Below the pieces are notes generated by a model. It had not been told where the DNA came from, did no database searches, and was given only the letters and a program-made list of their open reading frames with translations. A program made the position numbers and the translations under genes. DNA of 64,000 nucleotides from Photobacterium sanctipauli (GTDB taxonomy: Bacteria > Pseudomonadota > Gammaproteobacteria > Enterobacterales > Vibrionaceae), in contig NZ_PYMA01000011.1 in the NCBI RefSeq assembly GCF_003026495.1, positions 62,001 through 126,000 of the forward strand, written 5' to 3'. Below are positions 25,160 to 35,346 of this stretch, piece after piece; position 1 is the first letter of the stretch; each line of letters starts with the position of its first letter.

Positions 25160-26173
25160 ATGAGTGAAAAATTACAGAAGTTGCTGGCACGTTCTGGCCA
25201 GGGGTCTCGCCGCGAGATCGAATTAATGATCCAACAAGGCCGTGTAAGCATTGACGGCAAAGTGGCAAAACTAGGCGATCGCCTTGAAGACCTAAATGTG
25301 ACATTACGTATCGATGGTCACAAAATTGACCTAGTAGCATCTTCTGATGAAGTTTGTCGTGTATTGGCATACAACAAACCAGAAGGCGAGCTGTGTACCC
25401 GTCATGATCCTGAAGGTCGCCGCACCGTATTCGACCGCTTGCCGCGTCTTAAAGAAGGCCGCTGGGTATCGGTTGGCCGTTTGGATGCGAACACCGCCGG
25501 TCTGCTGTTGTTCACCACCGACGGTGAACTGGCAAACCGCCTAATGCACCCAAGCCGTACCATTGAGCGTGAGTACATGGTGCGTGTGTTTGGTGAAGTG
25601 ACCGAGCAAATGGTACGTAACCTGGTACAGGGCGTGAAGCTTGAAGACGGTATGGCACGTTTTGAAGACGTGGTATACGCCGGTGGCGAAGGTATGAACC
25701 ATACTTTCTACGTTGTGATCACCGAAGGTCGTAACCGTGAGGTTCGTCGCCTATGGGATTCACAGGGCGTGACTGTAAGCCGCCTGAAGCGTGTTCGCTA
25801 CGGTGAAATCTTCCTGACTAAAGACTTGCCTCGTGGCGGTTGGATGGAGCTTGAACTAAACGACGTGAACATTCTTCGTGAATCGGTTGAAATGCCGCAC
25901 GAAACCAAAACCGAGCTAACGGTTGAGGGTCAAAAGCGTAAGCGTGGTGTTCGCCAAATCCGCCGTGCCGTGCGTCGTCACGAAGAGCGTGTCAATGATG
26001 AGGGAGGCCGTCGCGGTCGCCGTGGTCGTCAGGACAACCGCCGTTCATCGTCTCGCAACCAAGAAGCCGAAGAGCGCAATACCGGTAACGGTCGTCGCAA
26101 GCCGTCTGGCAATGCTGCGAACCGCCGTAACCCGCTTAAAAACAAGCCAGCTAAGCCGCGTACACGTAAATAA
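25160..26173 (+). CDS. rluB: 23S rRNA pseudouridine(2605) synthase RluB
   Basis: S4-domain pseudouridine synthase of the RsuA family, 337 aa from ATG 25160 ([20 protein letters not shown]). S4 domain at residues 1-60; catalytic [17 protein letters not shown] near residue 104 with the essential Asp; the C-terminal 75 residues are an Arg/Lys-rich, low-complexity tail, as in RluB of other Gammaproteobacteria. An in-frame start at 25136 is less likely, since AAAGG precedes 25160. In many relatives scpA and scpB lie just upstream; here yciO is the neighbour. Confidence 0.93.
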   Translation: MSEKLQKLLARSGQGSRREIELMIQQGRVSIDGKVAKLGDRLEDLNVTLRIDGHKIDLVASSDEVCRVLAYNKPEGELCTRHDPEGRRTVFDRLPRLKEGRWVSVGRLDANTAGLLLFTTDGELANRLMHPSRTIEREYMVRVFGEVTEQMVRNLVQGVKLEDGMARFEDVVYAGGEGMNHTFYVVITEGRNREVRRLWDSQGVTVSRLKRVRYGEIFLTKDLPRGGWMELELNDVNILRESVEMPHETKTELTVEGQKRKRGVRQIRRAVRRHEERVNDEGGRRGRRGRQDNRRSSSRNQEAEERNTGNGRRKPSGNAANRRNPLKNKPAKPRTRK

Positions 26174-26200
26174 GCGCAGTTTTGGTTTGAACCAAACAGT

Positions 26201-26229
26201 AAAAAGCAGCCGATTGGCTGCTTTTTTTA
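26201..26229 (+). terminator. rluB terminator
   Basis: AAAAAGCAGCC (26201-26211) pairs with GGCTGCTTTTT, followed by more T. It also lies 30 nt past the convergent yciK stop. Confidence 0.92.
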
Positions 26230-26258
26230 TGCGTGAGGTACAGCGGCAAGCGGTAGGG

Positions 26259-27020
26259 CTAGCTTGCTGCGCCTGGCTTACGCTTAGGCTGGGCATCGAT
26301 ACACTGGCCGTTGACATCTTTGCTCTCTGGGCCCATTAGGTACAGGTAAAGCGGCATGATGTCTTCAGCGGTCTTGAGCAGGTTCGGGTCTTCTGCCGGG
26401 AAAGCTTTGGCGCGCATACCGGTGCGGGTACCGCCTGGATTGATGGCGTTAACACGAACCGGGGTATTGCTCATCTCGTCGGCAACGATTTGCATCATGC
26501 CTTCGGTGGCAAACTTGGAGATGGAGTAAGCACCCCAGAAGGCTCGGCCTTCGTGGCCAACTGTTGACGAGGTAAAGATAATACGGCCATCAGGGGCCTT
26601 CTTCACCAAGGGCATGATAGCCTGGGTCAACAAGAATTGCGCCTTAACGTTTACCTGCATCACTTCGTCAAAGGTATCTTCGCCTAGTTGGTCAAACGGG
26701 CTCAGTACACCAAGCAAACCCGCATTGTGCAGTACGCCGTCAAGGCGGCCAAATTGGGTTTCGATAGTCTCAACCATATCAAGGTAGTTTTGCTTGGTTG
26801 CGCCCATCAAGTCCATCGGGATAATCGCAGGTTGGCTGTAGCCCAGTGATTCAATTTCGTCGTACACGGCTTCAAGCTTCGCCACGGTGCGGCCAAGCAA
26901 AATAACGGTTGCCCCGTGGGCGGCATAGCTGATAGCTGCCTGACGGCCAATTCCTTCACCAGCGCCGGTCACCAAGATGACACGATCTTTCAGAGAGTTG
27001 TCAGCAATTTGATATTCCAC
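26259..27020 (-). CDS. yciK: Short-chain dehydrogenase/reductase YciK
   Basis: NAD(P)-dependent SDR of 253 aa. Cofactor motif TGAGEGIGRQ near residue 19, HNAGLLG near residue 98, catalytic Ser/Tyr/Lys in FTSSTVG..WGAYSISKFATEG, and PGGTRT. I place the start at GTG 27020 (VEYQIADNSLKDR) with AGGAAG 7 nt upstream, giving the length of E. coli YciK (252); the longer frame from 27071 adds 17 residues with no family match. Substrate unknown. Divergent from sohB. Confidence 0.88.
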   Translation of the reverse strand: MEYQIADNSLKDRVILVTGAGEGIGRQAAISYAAHGATVILLGRTVAKLEAVYDEIESLGYSQPAIIPMDLMGATKQNYLDMVETIETQFGRLDGVLHNAGLLGVLSPFDQLGEDTFDEVMQVNVKAQFLLTQAIMPLVKKAPDGRIIFTSSTVGHEGRAFWGAYSISKFATEGMMQIVADEMSNTPVRVNAINPGGTRTGMRAKAFPAEDPNLLKTAEDIMPLYLYLMGPESKDVNGQCIDAQPKRKPGAAS

Positions 27021-27113
27021 GAATAACTTCCTTATTGGTTTTTCTAGTCGCTCCATTGTATACAGTGACAACTTGGTTACAATGGCAAGACGTCAAAAGA
27101 TGAGGACTCAACA

Positions 27114-28172
27114 TTGGATTTTTTGTTTGATTATGGGCTGTTCCTAGCCAAGATTGCCACGGTGGTGATTGCGATTGTCAGTATTCTTGTTATCGCGAAG
27201 AGCTTAAAGGGTCATCATACCGCTAAGGGCGAGCTTGAAGTGACTGATTTGAGTGAGCAATATAAGAATACTGTTCATCAATTAGAGTCTCACTTATTTG
27301 ATAAGCCACTGCTAAAAGCACGCGATAAGGCAGACAAAAAAGCAGAAAAAGAGAAGCACAAGGCTCGCCAGAGCGAAGTGAAGAAGGCGGCCAAGGAAGG
27401 GGATTTATCCCACTCGCGCGAGCCGCGTCTGTTTGTATTGGATTTCCACGGTAGCCTTGATGCCCGTGAAGTGACTTCGCTGCGTGAAGAAGTGACAGCC
27501 ATCCTTGCGGTTGCAATGGAAGGCGATGAAGTGTTGCTTCGCCTAGAAACTGGCGGTGGCATGGTTCATGGCTACGGCTTGGCATCATCACAGCTTGATC
27601 GTTTGAAAGCGGCGGGCATCAAGCTAACAATTTCTGTCGATAAGGTTGCCGCGAGCGGTGGCTACATGATGGCTTGTGTTGCCGACAAAATTATCTCAGC
27701 GCCTTTTGCGGTTGTGGGGTCAATTGGTGTTATTGCCCAGCTGCCAAACTTCAATAAATTGCTGAAGAAAAACGACATTGAGTTTGAGCAGATCACCGCC
27801 GGTGAATTTAAGCGAACATTAACGATGTTCGGTGAAAATACCGATAAAGCGCGTGAAAAGTTCCAAACTGAAATCGAAGAAACTCACGGGTTATTCAAAG
27901 ACTTTATTGCCGTTCACCGCCCTGATCTAGACCTAGAGAAAGTGGCAACGGGTGAGCATTGGTTTGGCAAGCAGGCATTGGATCTTGGCTTGGTTGATGA
28001 GATCGGCACCAGCGATGATTTCATTACCCATGCCTGTAAGGACCGTGACGTGCTTCAGGTACGCTATGTGCAGCGCAAAAAGCTGGCAGAGAAGCTAGCC
28101 GGTGCCACGGGTGATGCGGCAGATAACTTGCTGCTGAAGTGGATCAGCCGCGGCCAGCGCCCAATCGTATAG
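27114..28172 (+). CDS. sohB: Protease SohB (S49 family, signal-peptide-peptidase-like)
   Basis: Membrane-anchored serine protease, 352 aa (E. coli 349). One N-terminal helix (about residues 6-28), a charged linker rich in Lys (residues 60-95), then the S49 domain: LRLETGGGMVHGYG, the nucleophile Ser in KVAASGGYMMA and the general-base Lys probably in GEFKRTLTMFGEN. The start is TTG (27114) behind GAGG; no ATG is available and the N-terminus DFLFDYGLFLAKI matches the family. Downstream, a DUF805 gene follows after 8 nt. Confidence 0.92.
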   Translation: MDFLFDYGLFLAKIATVVIAIVSILVIAKSLKGHHTAKGELEVTDLSEQYKNTVHQLESHLFDKPLLKARDKADKKAEKEKHKARQSEVKKAAKEGDLSHSREPRLFVLDFHGSLDAREVTSLREEVTAILAVAMEGDEVLLRLETGGGMVHGYGLASSQLDRLKAAGIKLTISVDKVAASGGYMMACVADKIISAPFAVVGSIGVIAQLPNFNKLLKKNDIEFEQITAGEFKRTLTMFGENTDKAREKFQTEIEETHGLFKDFIAVHRPDLDLEKVATGEHWFGKQALDLGLVDEIGTSDDFITHACKDRDVLQVRYVQRKKLAEKLAGATGDAADNLLLKWISRGQRPIV

Positions 28173-28180
28173 GTGTGATC

Positions 28181-28609
28181 ATGAATCAGAAGTGGGCACT
28201 ATTTTCATTCAAAGGTCGTATGCGACGCCGTGATTACTGGTTATACAGTGTGCCGGTGCTGCTAATTTCATTGCCGGTGTTTATTTATAGCACCCCGGAA
28301 AATGTTGCCAATAACCCAGTATTGAATATTTTGTCGATTCTCATCTTGGGCTTGGTGTTCTGGGCGTCGCTTGCATTGAATATCAAGCGTTTGCATGATC
28401 GCAACAAGAGTGCATGGTGGGTCATCGTGACCCTGCTGCCATTGGTTGGCCCAATCTTCGTGATTGTGGAGTTGGGCATTCTGGATGGTACCAAGGGGCC
28501 GAATCAATTTGGTGAGGATCCGAAGGGGCGCGGCGAGCCGCCTTCGTCACCGGATAAGCCTTCTGGCGATGATGGTGAACGCAAAGATACCATGACCATC
28601 GATATGTAA
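28181..28609 (+). CDS. DUF805 family inner membrane protein
   Basis: Small membrane protein of 142 aa from ATG 28181 (AGGT 7 nt upstream); starting there drops 14 residues that overlap sohB. The DUF805 pattern is seen: WALFSFKGRMRRRDYWLY, then LNIKRLHDRNKSAWWV and GTKGPNQFGEDP. About three hydrophobic segments, and a hydrophilic C-terminal tail rich in Pro, Asp and Lys. Function unknown. Likely co-transcribed with sohB. Confidence 0.85.
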   Translation: MNQKWALFSFKGRMRRRDYWLYSVPVLLISLPVFIYSTPENVANNPVLNILSILILGLVFWASLALNIKRLHDRNKSAWWVIVTLLPLVGPIFVIVELGILDGTKGPNQFGEDPKGRGEPPSSPDKPSGDDGERKDTMTIDM

Positions 28610-28633
28610 TTGAAGGTTATCGCCTGATAAGAA

Positions 28634-28666
28634 AACAGCCCCGCGACATGCGGGGCTGTTTTTTTC
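28634..28666 (+). terminator. Terminator of sohB-DUF805
   Basis: AACAGCCCCGC (28634-28644), 5-nt loop, GCGGGGCTGTT (28650-28660), then T5. It also serves the convergent yciN poorly. Confidence 0.93.
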
Positions 28667-28686
28667 CAGTGCAGGCTAAGCTTGAA

Positions 28687-28932
28687 TCAAGACAACGTGA
28701 ACTCTGGTGATAGCTTGTGGGCAAGGAACTTGAACATATTGAAGACGGCTGTGGTCTTCTCAGTTGGGATGCCGTTGTCATCAAGGAAGTACTCACCTTT
28801 GAAGATCAAAACACCGTCACGCTCTTCCACAGAAGTTGCACGCATGCCGTCAAGGTAAGCATCGTGCTCTTGGATCATCTGGTTGGCAATCATTAACAGT
28901 TCGTCTTGAGAGATAGTCTTTTTCGTACTCAT
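28687..28932 (-). CDS. yciN: YciN family protein (DUF2498)
   Basis: Small cytoplasmic protein of 81 aa (E. coli YciN 83). Shared features: ISQDELLMIANQMIQEHDAYL, the ERDGVLIFKGEYFLDDNGIP stretch and TAVFNMFKFLAHKLS. I start it at ATG 28932 (GAGAACATCCC upstream carries a modest RBS); the longer frame to 29064 does not resemble the family. As in E. coli, it is the divergent neighbour of topA. Function unknown. Confidence 0.87.
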   Translation of the reverse strand: MSTKKTISQDELLMIANQMIQEHDAYLDGMRATSVEERDGVLIFKGEYFLDDNGIPTEKTTAVFNMFKFLAHKLSPEFTLS

Positions 28933-29593
28933 GGGATGTTCTCTGGATCTAAGTGATTGTCCCAGCATATGGTGCTGGGCAGATGGGCGATAGTGTATTG
29001 AAATTGAGTGGCGATAACAAATCCCTGATGTAACCGAGGGCTTAGGGCTAAATTGTTCAATCATGAGGCTATTTAGTGGCTGAATAGGCGAAATTCTGTG
29101 AGCCGATACAAAAAATGATTGATTTTTATAGTCAAACTGTTGATGAGGTGGTAATGATTACCGCCCGTTGTGCTTTGATGCGTATCGTTTAAAAGCAGGG
29201 TGGGCATTCGGACAACATATTCGGACTATATATAGAGGGAATACTGCCGTTATATCAATATGGCGGTATTTTGAGTCGCGGTAAATCGGTGCATTTTTCG
29301 GTGTCAGGCTGGTGATTAACAAGGTGTTAACAACTGGGGAAGGGGCGACCAATCAGACCCTTTTTGTTAAAAAGCAGTTGACCTTCTCCAATACTAGCCC
29401 AATATGTAAATACGAATCGTATTACGTAACTAGTTACCAATAGATGTCCTCAACGTGGTTGAGCTTCACTATGTGAATAGTTACTTAATCAGTTTGGTGT
29501 GATTAGAGTTACAGTGCTAGGGTTTAACATTTAGCGTGTAACCATTTGTTTTTATATTGAGTTTTGTGAGCACGAGGACGAAATAGAGTCATT
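28933..29593. promoter_or_regulatory. Long yciN-topA divergent intergenic region with palindromes
   Basis: 661 bp without a convincing gene. It must hold the topA promoters, which in E. coli are multiple and supercoiling-sensitive. Notable are AATACTGCC/GGCGGTATT (29245-29275 region, one G-T pair), a 7-bp dyad AATACGA-A-TCGTATT at 29409-29423 and a perfect 12-bp palindrome GTAACTAGTTAC at 29426-29437. I cannot assign factors to them. Confidence 0.45.
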
Positions 29594-32239
29594 ATGGGTA
29601 AATCTCTCGTTATTGTGGAGTCCCCAGCCAAGGCGAAAACGATTAATAAGTACTTGGGCAAGGACTTCATCGTTAAGTCAAGCGTGGGTCACGTTCGTGA
29701 TTTGCCAACAGGTGCACGAAGCACTGGCAAAAAAGCGGCCCCGACTTCGACCAAAGGTCTAAGTGCGGAAGAAAAAGCACGTATCAAGAAAGAAAAAGAT
29801 CGTAAATCCCTGATCGGCAAGATGGGCGTAGACCCATACAACGACTGGGAAGCGAAATACGAAGTGCTGCCGGGCAAAGAAAAGGTTGTAAACGAACTTC
29901 AAAAATTAGCTGAAGATGCTGATTTTGTTTACCTCGCAACTGATTTGGACCGCGAAGGAGAAGCTATTGCGTGGCACCTTCGTGAGATCATCGGTGGCGA
30001 TGATGAACGTTACAAGCGCGTTGTATTCAACGAAATTACCAAGAATGCGATTCAACAGGCGTTTGAAGAGCCGGGCGAGCTTAACATCGATGGTGTTAAT
30101 GCCCAGCAGGCACGCCGCTTCTTGGATCGCGTGGTTGGCTTTATGGTCTCGCCGCTGCTTTGGAAAAAAGTCGCACGTGGCCTGTCTGCAGGCCGAGTTC
30201 AGTCGGTAGCGGTGAAGCTGATCGTTGAGCGTGAGCGCGAAATCAAAGCGTTTGACCCAGAAGAGTACTGGGACATTCATGCCAACACCCAAACGGGCGC
30301 TAGCGATGCGCTTCGCTTGATGGTGGCCCAGCAGGCGGGTAAGGCATTCCGACCTGTTAACGAAACTGAGACCATGGCGGCTAAGTCGTTGCTTGAGAAG
30401 GCAGCGTACCAAGTGGTTGATCGTGAAGATCGCCCAACCAGCAGCAAGCCATCGGCACCTTATATCACCTCGACGCTTCAGCAAGCGGCGAGTACGCGTC
30501 TTGGCTACGGCGTTAAACGCACCATGGGCTTGGCACAGCGCCTGTACGAAGCGGGGTATATTACCTATATGCGTACCGACTCGACCAACCTATCGAAAGA
30601 AGCGGTTGAGTCTGCGCGAGAATTTATCGGCGCTGAATACGGTGAGAATTACCTGCCAAGCAAGCCAAATGTTTACGGCAGCAAGGGTAATGCGCAAGAA
30701 GCGCACGAAGCGATCCGTCCTTCAAGCGTTGATGTTCAAGCCGAGCACCTTGAAGGTGTCGACCAAGATGCCATTAAGCTTTACGACTTGATTTGGCGTC
30801 AGTTTGTCGCTTGTCAGATGGTACCGGCGAAATACGACTCAAGCACGATTACGGTAAAAGCGGGTGACTTCACCCTGAAAGCCAAAGGCCGTACCCTTCG
30901 TTTTGCGGGTTGGACACATGTACAGCGTCCATCAGGTAAAAATGAAGACACAACGCTGCCTATGGTCCACGTAGGCGACACGTTGAAGCTAGAGTCATTG
31001 GAACCTAAGCAACACTTCACTAAGCCGCCAGCACGCTTTACAGAAGCTGCATTGGTTAAAGAGCTAGAGAAGCGCGGTATTGGCCGCCCTTCAACTTACG
31101 CGTCAATTATCTCGACGATTCAAGATCGTGGCTACGTTCATGTTGACCAGCGTCGCTTCTATGCCGAGAAGATGGGTGAGATTGTTTCTGATCGCCTAGA
31201 CGAAAGCTTTGCTGACCTGATGGATTACGACTTTACCGCCCGCATGGAAGGTAACCTCGATAAAATCGCTGAAGGCGAAGCAAACTGGAAAGCAGTACTG
31301 GATAAGTTCTTTAGCGACTTCACCACCGAGCTAGAAAAAGCGGAGTTGGATGAAACTGAAGGCGGGATGAAGCCAAACAATATCGTACTGACCGATATTA
31401 AGTGCCCGACCTGTGAGCGCCCGATGGGTATTCGTACCGCATCTACCGGCGTGTTCCTGGGGTGTTCTGGTTACGCACTGCCGCCAAAAGAGCGCTGTAA
31501 GACCACTATCAACTTGGGTGACGAAGAAGGTATCGTCAATGTGCTAGAGGAAGACGTGGAAACCGCCGCATTGCGTGCGAAGAAACGTTGTCCGAAATGT
31601 AGCACTGCGATGGACGCTTACCTGATCGACCAAGAGCGCAAGTTGCATGTATGTGGTAACAACCCAAGCTGTGACGGTTACATTGTCGAAAAAGGCGAGT
31701 TCAAGCTGAAAGGCTATGACGGTCCTGTTATCGAGTGTGACAAGTGTGGCTCTGATATGGAGCTGAAAAACGGCCGCTTCGGTAAGTACATGGGCTGTAC
31801 CAACGAAGAGTGTAAGAACACGCGTAAGATCTTGAAGAACGGTGAGATTGCACCGCCTAAAGAAGATCCAGTGCACTTACCTGAGGTACCATGTACCCAA
31901 GATCCAGATGCTTACTTCGTATTGCGTGACGGTGCGTCAGGTTTGTTCATGGCGGCAAGTACCTTCCCTAAATCACGCGAGACTCGTGCTCCGTTGGTTG
32001 AAGAGCTGGTGCGTTTCAAAGATCGTCTGTCACCGAAGTTTACCTACCTGACAGAGGCTCCAACGGAAGATCCGGATGGTCGCCCGACTGTGGTTCGCTT
32101 TAGTCGCAAGACCAAAGAGAACTACGTTCGTTCTGAAATCGATGGCAAGCCTTCAGGCTGGACCGGGCTATACATTGACGGTAAGTGGGAAATTACCGAC
32201 AAGCGTAAGAAGCCGAAGAAAGAAAAAGCCGAGAAATAA
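29594..32239 (+). CDS. topA: DNA topoisomerase I
   Basis: Type IA topoisomerase that relaxes negative supercoils; 881 aa. TOPRIM domain at about residues 3-150 ([32 protein letters not shown]), active-site Tyr325 in [10 protein letters not shown], and a C-terminal part with three four-Cys zinc-binding modules (CPTCERPMG..., CPKCSTAMD..., CDKCGSDME...) plus zinc-ribbon-like ends. The length is close to E. coli TopA (865). GAGGACGAAATAGAGTCATT precedes the ATG. Terminator downstream. Confidence 0.98.
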   Translation: MGKSLVIVESPAKAKTINKYLGKDFIVKSSVGHVRDLPTGARSTGKKAAPTSTKGLSAEEKARIKKEKDRKSLIGKMGVDPYNDWEAKYEVLPGKEKVVNELQKLAEDADFVYLATDLDREGEAIAWHLREIIGGDDERYKRVVFNEITKNAIQQAFEEPGELNIDGVNAQQARRFLDRVVGFMVSPLLWKKVARGLSAGRVQSVAVKLIVEREREIKAFDPEEYWDIHANTQTGASDALRLMVAQQAGKAFRPVNETETMAAKSLLEKAAYQVVDREDRPTSSKPSAPYITSTLQQAASTRLGYGVKRTMGLAQRLYEAGYITYMRTDSTNLSKEAVESAREFIGAEYGENYLPSKPNVYGSKGNAQEAHEAIRPSSVDVQAEHLEGVDQDAIKLYDLIWRQFVACQMVPAKYDSSTITVKAGDFTLKAKGRTLRFAGWTHVQRPSGKNEDTTLPMVHVGDTLKLESLEPKQHFTKPPARFTEAALVKELEKRGIGRPSTYASIISTIQDRGYVHVDQRRFYAEKMGEIVSDRLDESFADLMDYDFTARMEGNLDKIAEGEANWKAVLDKFFSDFTTELEKAELDETEGGMKPNNIVLTDIKCPTCERPMGIRTASTGVFLGCSGYALPPKERCKTTINLGDEEGIVNVLEEDVETAALRAKKRCPKCSTAMDAYLIDQERKLHVCGNNPSCDGYIVEKGEFKLKGYDGPVIECDKCGSDMELKNGRFGKYMGCTNEECKNTRKILKNGEIAPPKEDPVHLPEVPCTQDPDAYFVLRDGASGLFMAASTFPKSRETRAPLVEELVRFKDRLSPKFTYLTEAPTEDPDGRPTVVRFSRKTKENYVRSEIDGKPSGWTGLYIDGKWEITDKRKKPKKEKAEK

Positions 32240-32240
32240 A

Positions 32241-32269
32241 GAAAAACCGCCGAAAGGCGGTTTTTTTAT
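32241..32269 (+). terminator. topA terminator (bidirectional with miaE)
   Basis: AAAAACCGCC (32242-32251), GAAA loop, GGCGGTTTTT, then T2A; good T-tracts on both strands, between convergent genes. Confidence 0.93.
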
Positions 32270-32308
32270 ATCGATTGGGACTGGTTTACCGAGCCAGGTT
32301 GAAACAGG

Positions 32309-33097
32309 CTAGGCCGTTGCCACTGCAGGCACGCCGCTGTGAAAGCGGAAGGTGTCGTCAGGGGTGTTGATCAGCTCAGCTTCCTTGGCGCCGATCTGGG
32401 CAACCCGCGCTGAGATATCTTCCCCGGCAATTTGTTCAGCCAGCTTGAGGTAGTCTTGGTAGTGGCGGGCTTCCGAGCGCAGCAGCGAGATGTAGAACTT
32501 TTTCAGCTCATCATCAAGGTATGGCGCTAGCTTGGCAAAACGCTCGCATGAGCGCGCTTCGATGAATGCACCAATGATCAACTTGTCGACAAGGGCGGCA
32601 GGCTCATGAGTACGGACCGTCTTCATTAGCCCACGGGCATAGCGGCCAGCATTCAGGCTGGAGTAGGGGATTCCCCGGTTTTCCATGATTTCCAGTACTT
32701 GCTCAAAGTGGTGAAATTCCTCTTTGATCAAGCGAACCATCTTATCAATCAGCTCTTGCCCGAAAGGGAAGTCTGCCTTCGGTGTTAGCGGCGCTGACAG
32801 CCCATTTTTCTTGCCGTGGAACGCCGACGTATCACGATCTTTGCCGTAAACAAACTCTTCATAAGGCTTGGCCCAATCGAGCAGTGCTTGGCCGCTTTCG
32901 GCATCCACCGCGTATTTGCGGATCAGGAAGATCGCGGTCTGGCTGGCTTTCAGCTCGCAATTACAATGGTCGACTAACAAAGGGACCAAATGCTCAGGTT
33001 TGGTTGCTTCTTCAATCCATGCATCCGGTGTTGGGCACTGGAGGAATTGCTTTATCGGAGCCAATAGCTCATCAATCATTTTTTGGGTGGTATTCAT
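32309..33097 (-). CDS. miaE: tRNA-(ms2io6A)-hydroxylase MiaE
   Basis: Non-haem di-iron monooxygenase that hydroxylates ms2i6A37 in tRNAs reading UNN codons, including tRNA-Trp. 262 aa with the ferritin-like ligands in EFHHFEQV, EARSCERF and SEARHYQDY. The family occurs in Salmonella, Pseudomonas and Vibrio but not E. coli K-12. The neighbours are unrelated to its function. Single gene; convergent with topA. Confidence 0.92.
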   Translation of the reverse strand: MNTTQKMIDELLAPIKQFLQCPTPDAWIEEATKPEHLVPLLVDHCNCELKASQTAIFLIRKYAVDAESGQALLDWAKPYEEFVYGKDRDTSAFHGKKNGLSAPLTPKADFPFGQELIDKMVRLIKEEFHHFEQVLEIMENRGIPYSSLNAGRYARGLMKTVRTHEPAALVDKLIIGAFIEARSCERFAKLAPYLDDELKKFYISLLRSEARHYQDYLKLAEQIAGEDISARVAQIGAKEAELINTPDDTFRFHSGVPAVATA

Positions 33098-33271
33098 CGT
33101 TTTTTGTTGAGGCTGGTCTTTGTTATTGCCGTGATTATAACAAAAAATCGTTGGTTAGAGAGCCGCTTACCCACACCGCCATAATTCGTTGCTATAGTTT
33201 AAATAGTTACAGTACTAATTAAATAGGCATGCACCCCCCTTTATATATTAAGGATTTTTGACAGCGCCGTT

Positions 33272-33300
33272 TTGATTTTTGCTGATGGAATGCTTAGTAT
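33272..33300 (+). promoter_or_regulatory. Promoter of the quaternary-amine ABC transporter operon
   Basis: -35 TTGATT (33272-33277), 17-nt spacer, -10 TAGTAT (33295-33300), with a further TATACT 3 nt on. It is followed by a 70-nt leader to the ATG. Confidence 0.5.
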
Positions 33301-33376
33301 ACTAAAGGTTTTGTTAATAACTTGTTGCGCAGGCTGCGTGAAAAGCATGCTGAAATTGTTTTACAAAGGAATGGAT

Positions 33377-34375
33377 ATGATTAAGAAGCTCTCGCTAGCC
33401 CTGGTTCTTGCAGGTGCCTCGATAAACAGTTACGCCAGTGAATGTGGTGATGTCACAATTGCCGATATGAACTGGAACTCTGCAACACTCATCGCCAATG
33501 TTGACCGCTTTATCCTTGAGCATGGCTACGGCTGTAACGCCGAGTTGGTTCCCGGGGATACCATGCCAACGGGCACGTCAATGATCGAAAAAGGCGAACC
33601 GGATATTGCCCCAGAGCTATGGAGCAACTCCATGAAGGAGGCATTGGATCGCGGCGTTGAAGAAGGTCGCTTGCGCTATGCAGGTGCCAGCCTCTCTGAT
33701 GGTGGTGAAGAAGGATTTTGGGTACCCGCCTATATGGTTGAAAAAGATCCCTCTTTGGCGACCATTGCCGGTATCAAAGCCAATGCCAAGCTGTTTACCC
33801 ATCCAGAAGATCCTGACCGTTCTGCCTTCCTTGGTTGTCCAGCTGGCTGGAACTGCCAGATCACCGCTGGCAACTTGTTCAAGGCAATGGAACTTGAAGA
33901 TGCCGGTTTTGAGCTGATTGATCCAGGGTCAGGTGCTGGGTTAGCAGGCTCAATTGCCAAGGCTTATGAGCGCCAAGAGCCATGGTTTGGCTACTACTGG
34001 GCGCCGACGGCTATTCTGGGCAAATATAAAATGGTGAAAGTAGACTTTGGCTCAGGGGTGGATGAAGCCCATTACAAGTCTTGTACTGCGAATGCTGACT
34101 GCCTAGAACCTAAAGTGACCATGTACCCGCCATCAGCGGTAGATACGGTCGTCACCGAGACTTTTGCCAAGCGTGCACCAGACGCATTGGCTTACCTTGA
34201 AGCACGTTCATTTACCAATGCGCAAATGAATGGGCTACTGGCATGGATGGAAGATAACCAAGCCGACGGCGAAATTGCCATGGAGCAATTTTTGATTGAA
34301 AACGAGTCAACTTGGACGACGTGGGTTAGCCCTGATGTGGCGAAGAAAGTGAAACAAGCGTTGTCTGAGCTGTGA
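33377..34375 (+). CDS. Glycine betaine/choline-type ABC transporter substrate-binding protein
   Basis: Periplasmic binding protein of the OpuAC family, 332 aa. I start it at the ATG at 33377 (AAAGGA 7 nt before), which gives a clean signal peptide (MIKKLSLALVLAGASINSYA-S); the frame is open upstream to 33272. Trp/Tyr residues that could form the cation-pi cage are seen in MNWNSA, LWSNS, GFWVPAYM and WFGYYWAPT. Two Cys pairs (FLGCPAGWNC; SCTANADC) may form disulfides. Ligand is probably betaine, choline or a related quaternary amine. First of a three-gene operon. Confidence 0.87.
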   Translation: MIKKLSLALVLAGASINSYASECGDVTIADMNWNSATLIANVDRFILEHGYGCNAELVPGDTMPTGTSMIEKGEPDIAPELWSNSMKEALDRGVEEGRLRYAGASLSDGGEEGFWVPAYMVEKDPSLATIAGIKANAKLFTHPEDPDRSAFLGCPAGWNCQITAGNLFKAMELEDAGFELIDPGSGAGLAGSIAKAYERQEPWFGYYWAPTAILGKYKMVKVDFGSGVDEAHYKSCTANADCLEPKVTMYPPSAVDTVVTETFAKRAPDALAYLEARSFTNAQMNGLLAWMEDNQADGEIAMEQFLIENESTWTTWVSPDVAKKVKQALSEL

Positions 34376-34398
34376 TCCAAACCTTCAGTGAATGAAGT

Positions 34399-34425
34399 GG
34401 CCCGGTATGGATGCCGGGCCTTATT
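34399..34425 (+). terminator. Partial terminator/hairpin after the binding-protein gene
   Basis: GGCCCGG (34399-34405) / CCGGGCC (34414-34420), then TTATTT. The weak T-tract suggests read-through to the permease, giving excess binding protein as in many ABC operons. Confidence 0.75.
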
Positions 34426-34449
34426 TAGTTGTTAAGAATGGAAAAAATT

Positions 34450-35346
34450 ATGTCAGATCAATCATGGTTAACGGAGTTTCCAAAGCTTGATCGCGCCCAG
34501 CTTTTGGAAATACGAAAAACCTTAGATGGTGCGTATCGCGCTTTCTCTCGTGAATATGGCGACAGTATCGAGGCCGTGTTCGACCCGCTGTTATCGTTTC
34601 TTATCTGGTTTGAAAAACTCTTGCTCGGTTCGCCCTGGTGGCTCGTGATCGCGGTGTTGGCTGGCTTGGCCTATGCTGCCAGTCGCTCATGGCGCCTGAC
34701 GGTATCGGTTATTGTGGCCTTCATGCTGATTGGATTCTTCGGTATGTGGGATAACACCATGCGAACCATGAGCATTATTTTGGTATCCACCTTGGTGGCG
34801 ATAGGCATAGGCTTGCCCGTTGGGGTAATGATGGCCCGCTCGGATAGGGTACAAAACATTGTCACCCCGATGCTCGATATTATGCAGACCATGCCGGCAT
34901 TTGTGTACTTGATCCCGGTGGTGATGCTATTGGGTATTGGTAAGATCCCGGGTTTGATTGCGGTGGTGATTTACGCCATCCCGCCGGTGATCAGGCTGAC
35001 CAACCTAGGTATACGCTTGGTGGATAAGGAAGTGCTAGAAGCGGCAACGGCTTATGGCGCCAGCCCGATGCAGCGCTTGTTTGGCGTCCAGCTACCACTG
35101 GCGATGCCCAACATCATGGCGGGTATCAACCAGACTATAATGATGGCATTGGCCATGGTGGTGATTGCTTCGATGATCGGCGTGAAGGGGCTTGGTCAGC
35201 CGGTGTTGAAGTCGATAACCAACCAATATTTCACCCTCGGGCTACTTAATGGACTGGCGATTGTTGCATTGGCGATAATCTTCGACCGTATTACTCAAAG
35301 TTACGCCAAGCGAACCCAGCAGCATCTTGGAGGACAACAATCATGA
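34450..35346 (+). CDS. Quaternary-amine ABC transporter permease (ProW-like)
   Basis: Inner-membrane permease of 298 aa (start ATG 34450; in-frame upstream starts at 34438 and 34429 are possible). An N-terminal hydrophilic segment of about 60 residues precedes six hydrophobic helices; the EAA loop is seen as VLEAATAYGASPMQRLFGV-like sequence near residue 200, followed by QLPLAMPNIMAGI. It pairs with the ATPase, whose ATG overlaps its stop (ATGA). Confidence 0.87.
   Translation: MSDQSWLTEFPKLDRAQLLEIRKTLDGAYRAFSREYGDSIEAVFDPLLSFLIWFEKLLLGSPWWLVIAVLAGLAYAASRSWRLTVSVIVAFMLIGFFGMWDNTMRTMSIILVSTLVAIGIGLPVGVMMARSDRVQNIVTPMLDIMQTMPAFVYLIPVVMLLGIGKIPGLIAVVIYAIPPVIRLTNLGIRLVDKEVLEAATAYGASPMQRLFGVQLPLAMPNIMAGINQTIMMALAMVVIASMIGVKGLGQPVLKSITNQYFTLGLLNGLAIVALAIIFDRITQSYAKRTQQHLGGQQS

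Noticed and set aside
24993-25370. 125-codon minus-strand ORF across the rluB start
   Set aside because: No recognisable sequence or RBS; it overlaps the rluB S4 domain and the structured leader.
29426-29437. GTAACTAGTTAC as a TrpR site near topA
   Set aside because: Only the central CTAGTTA-like half resembles the trp operator; the second ACTAGT half-site is missing and there is no functional reason.
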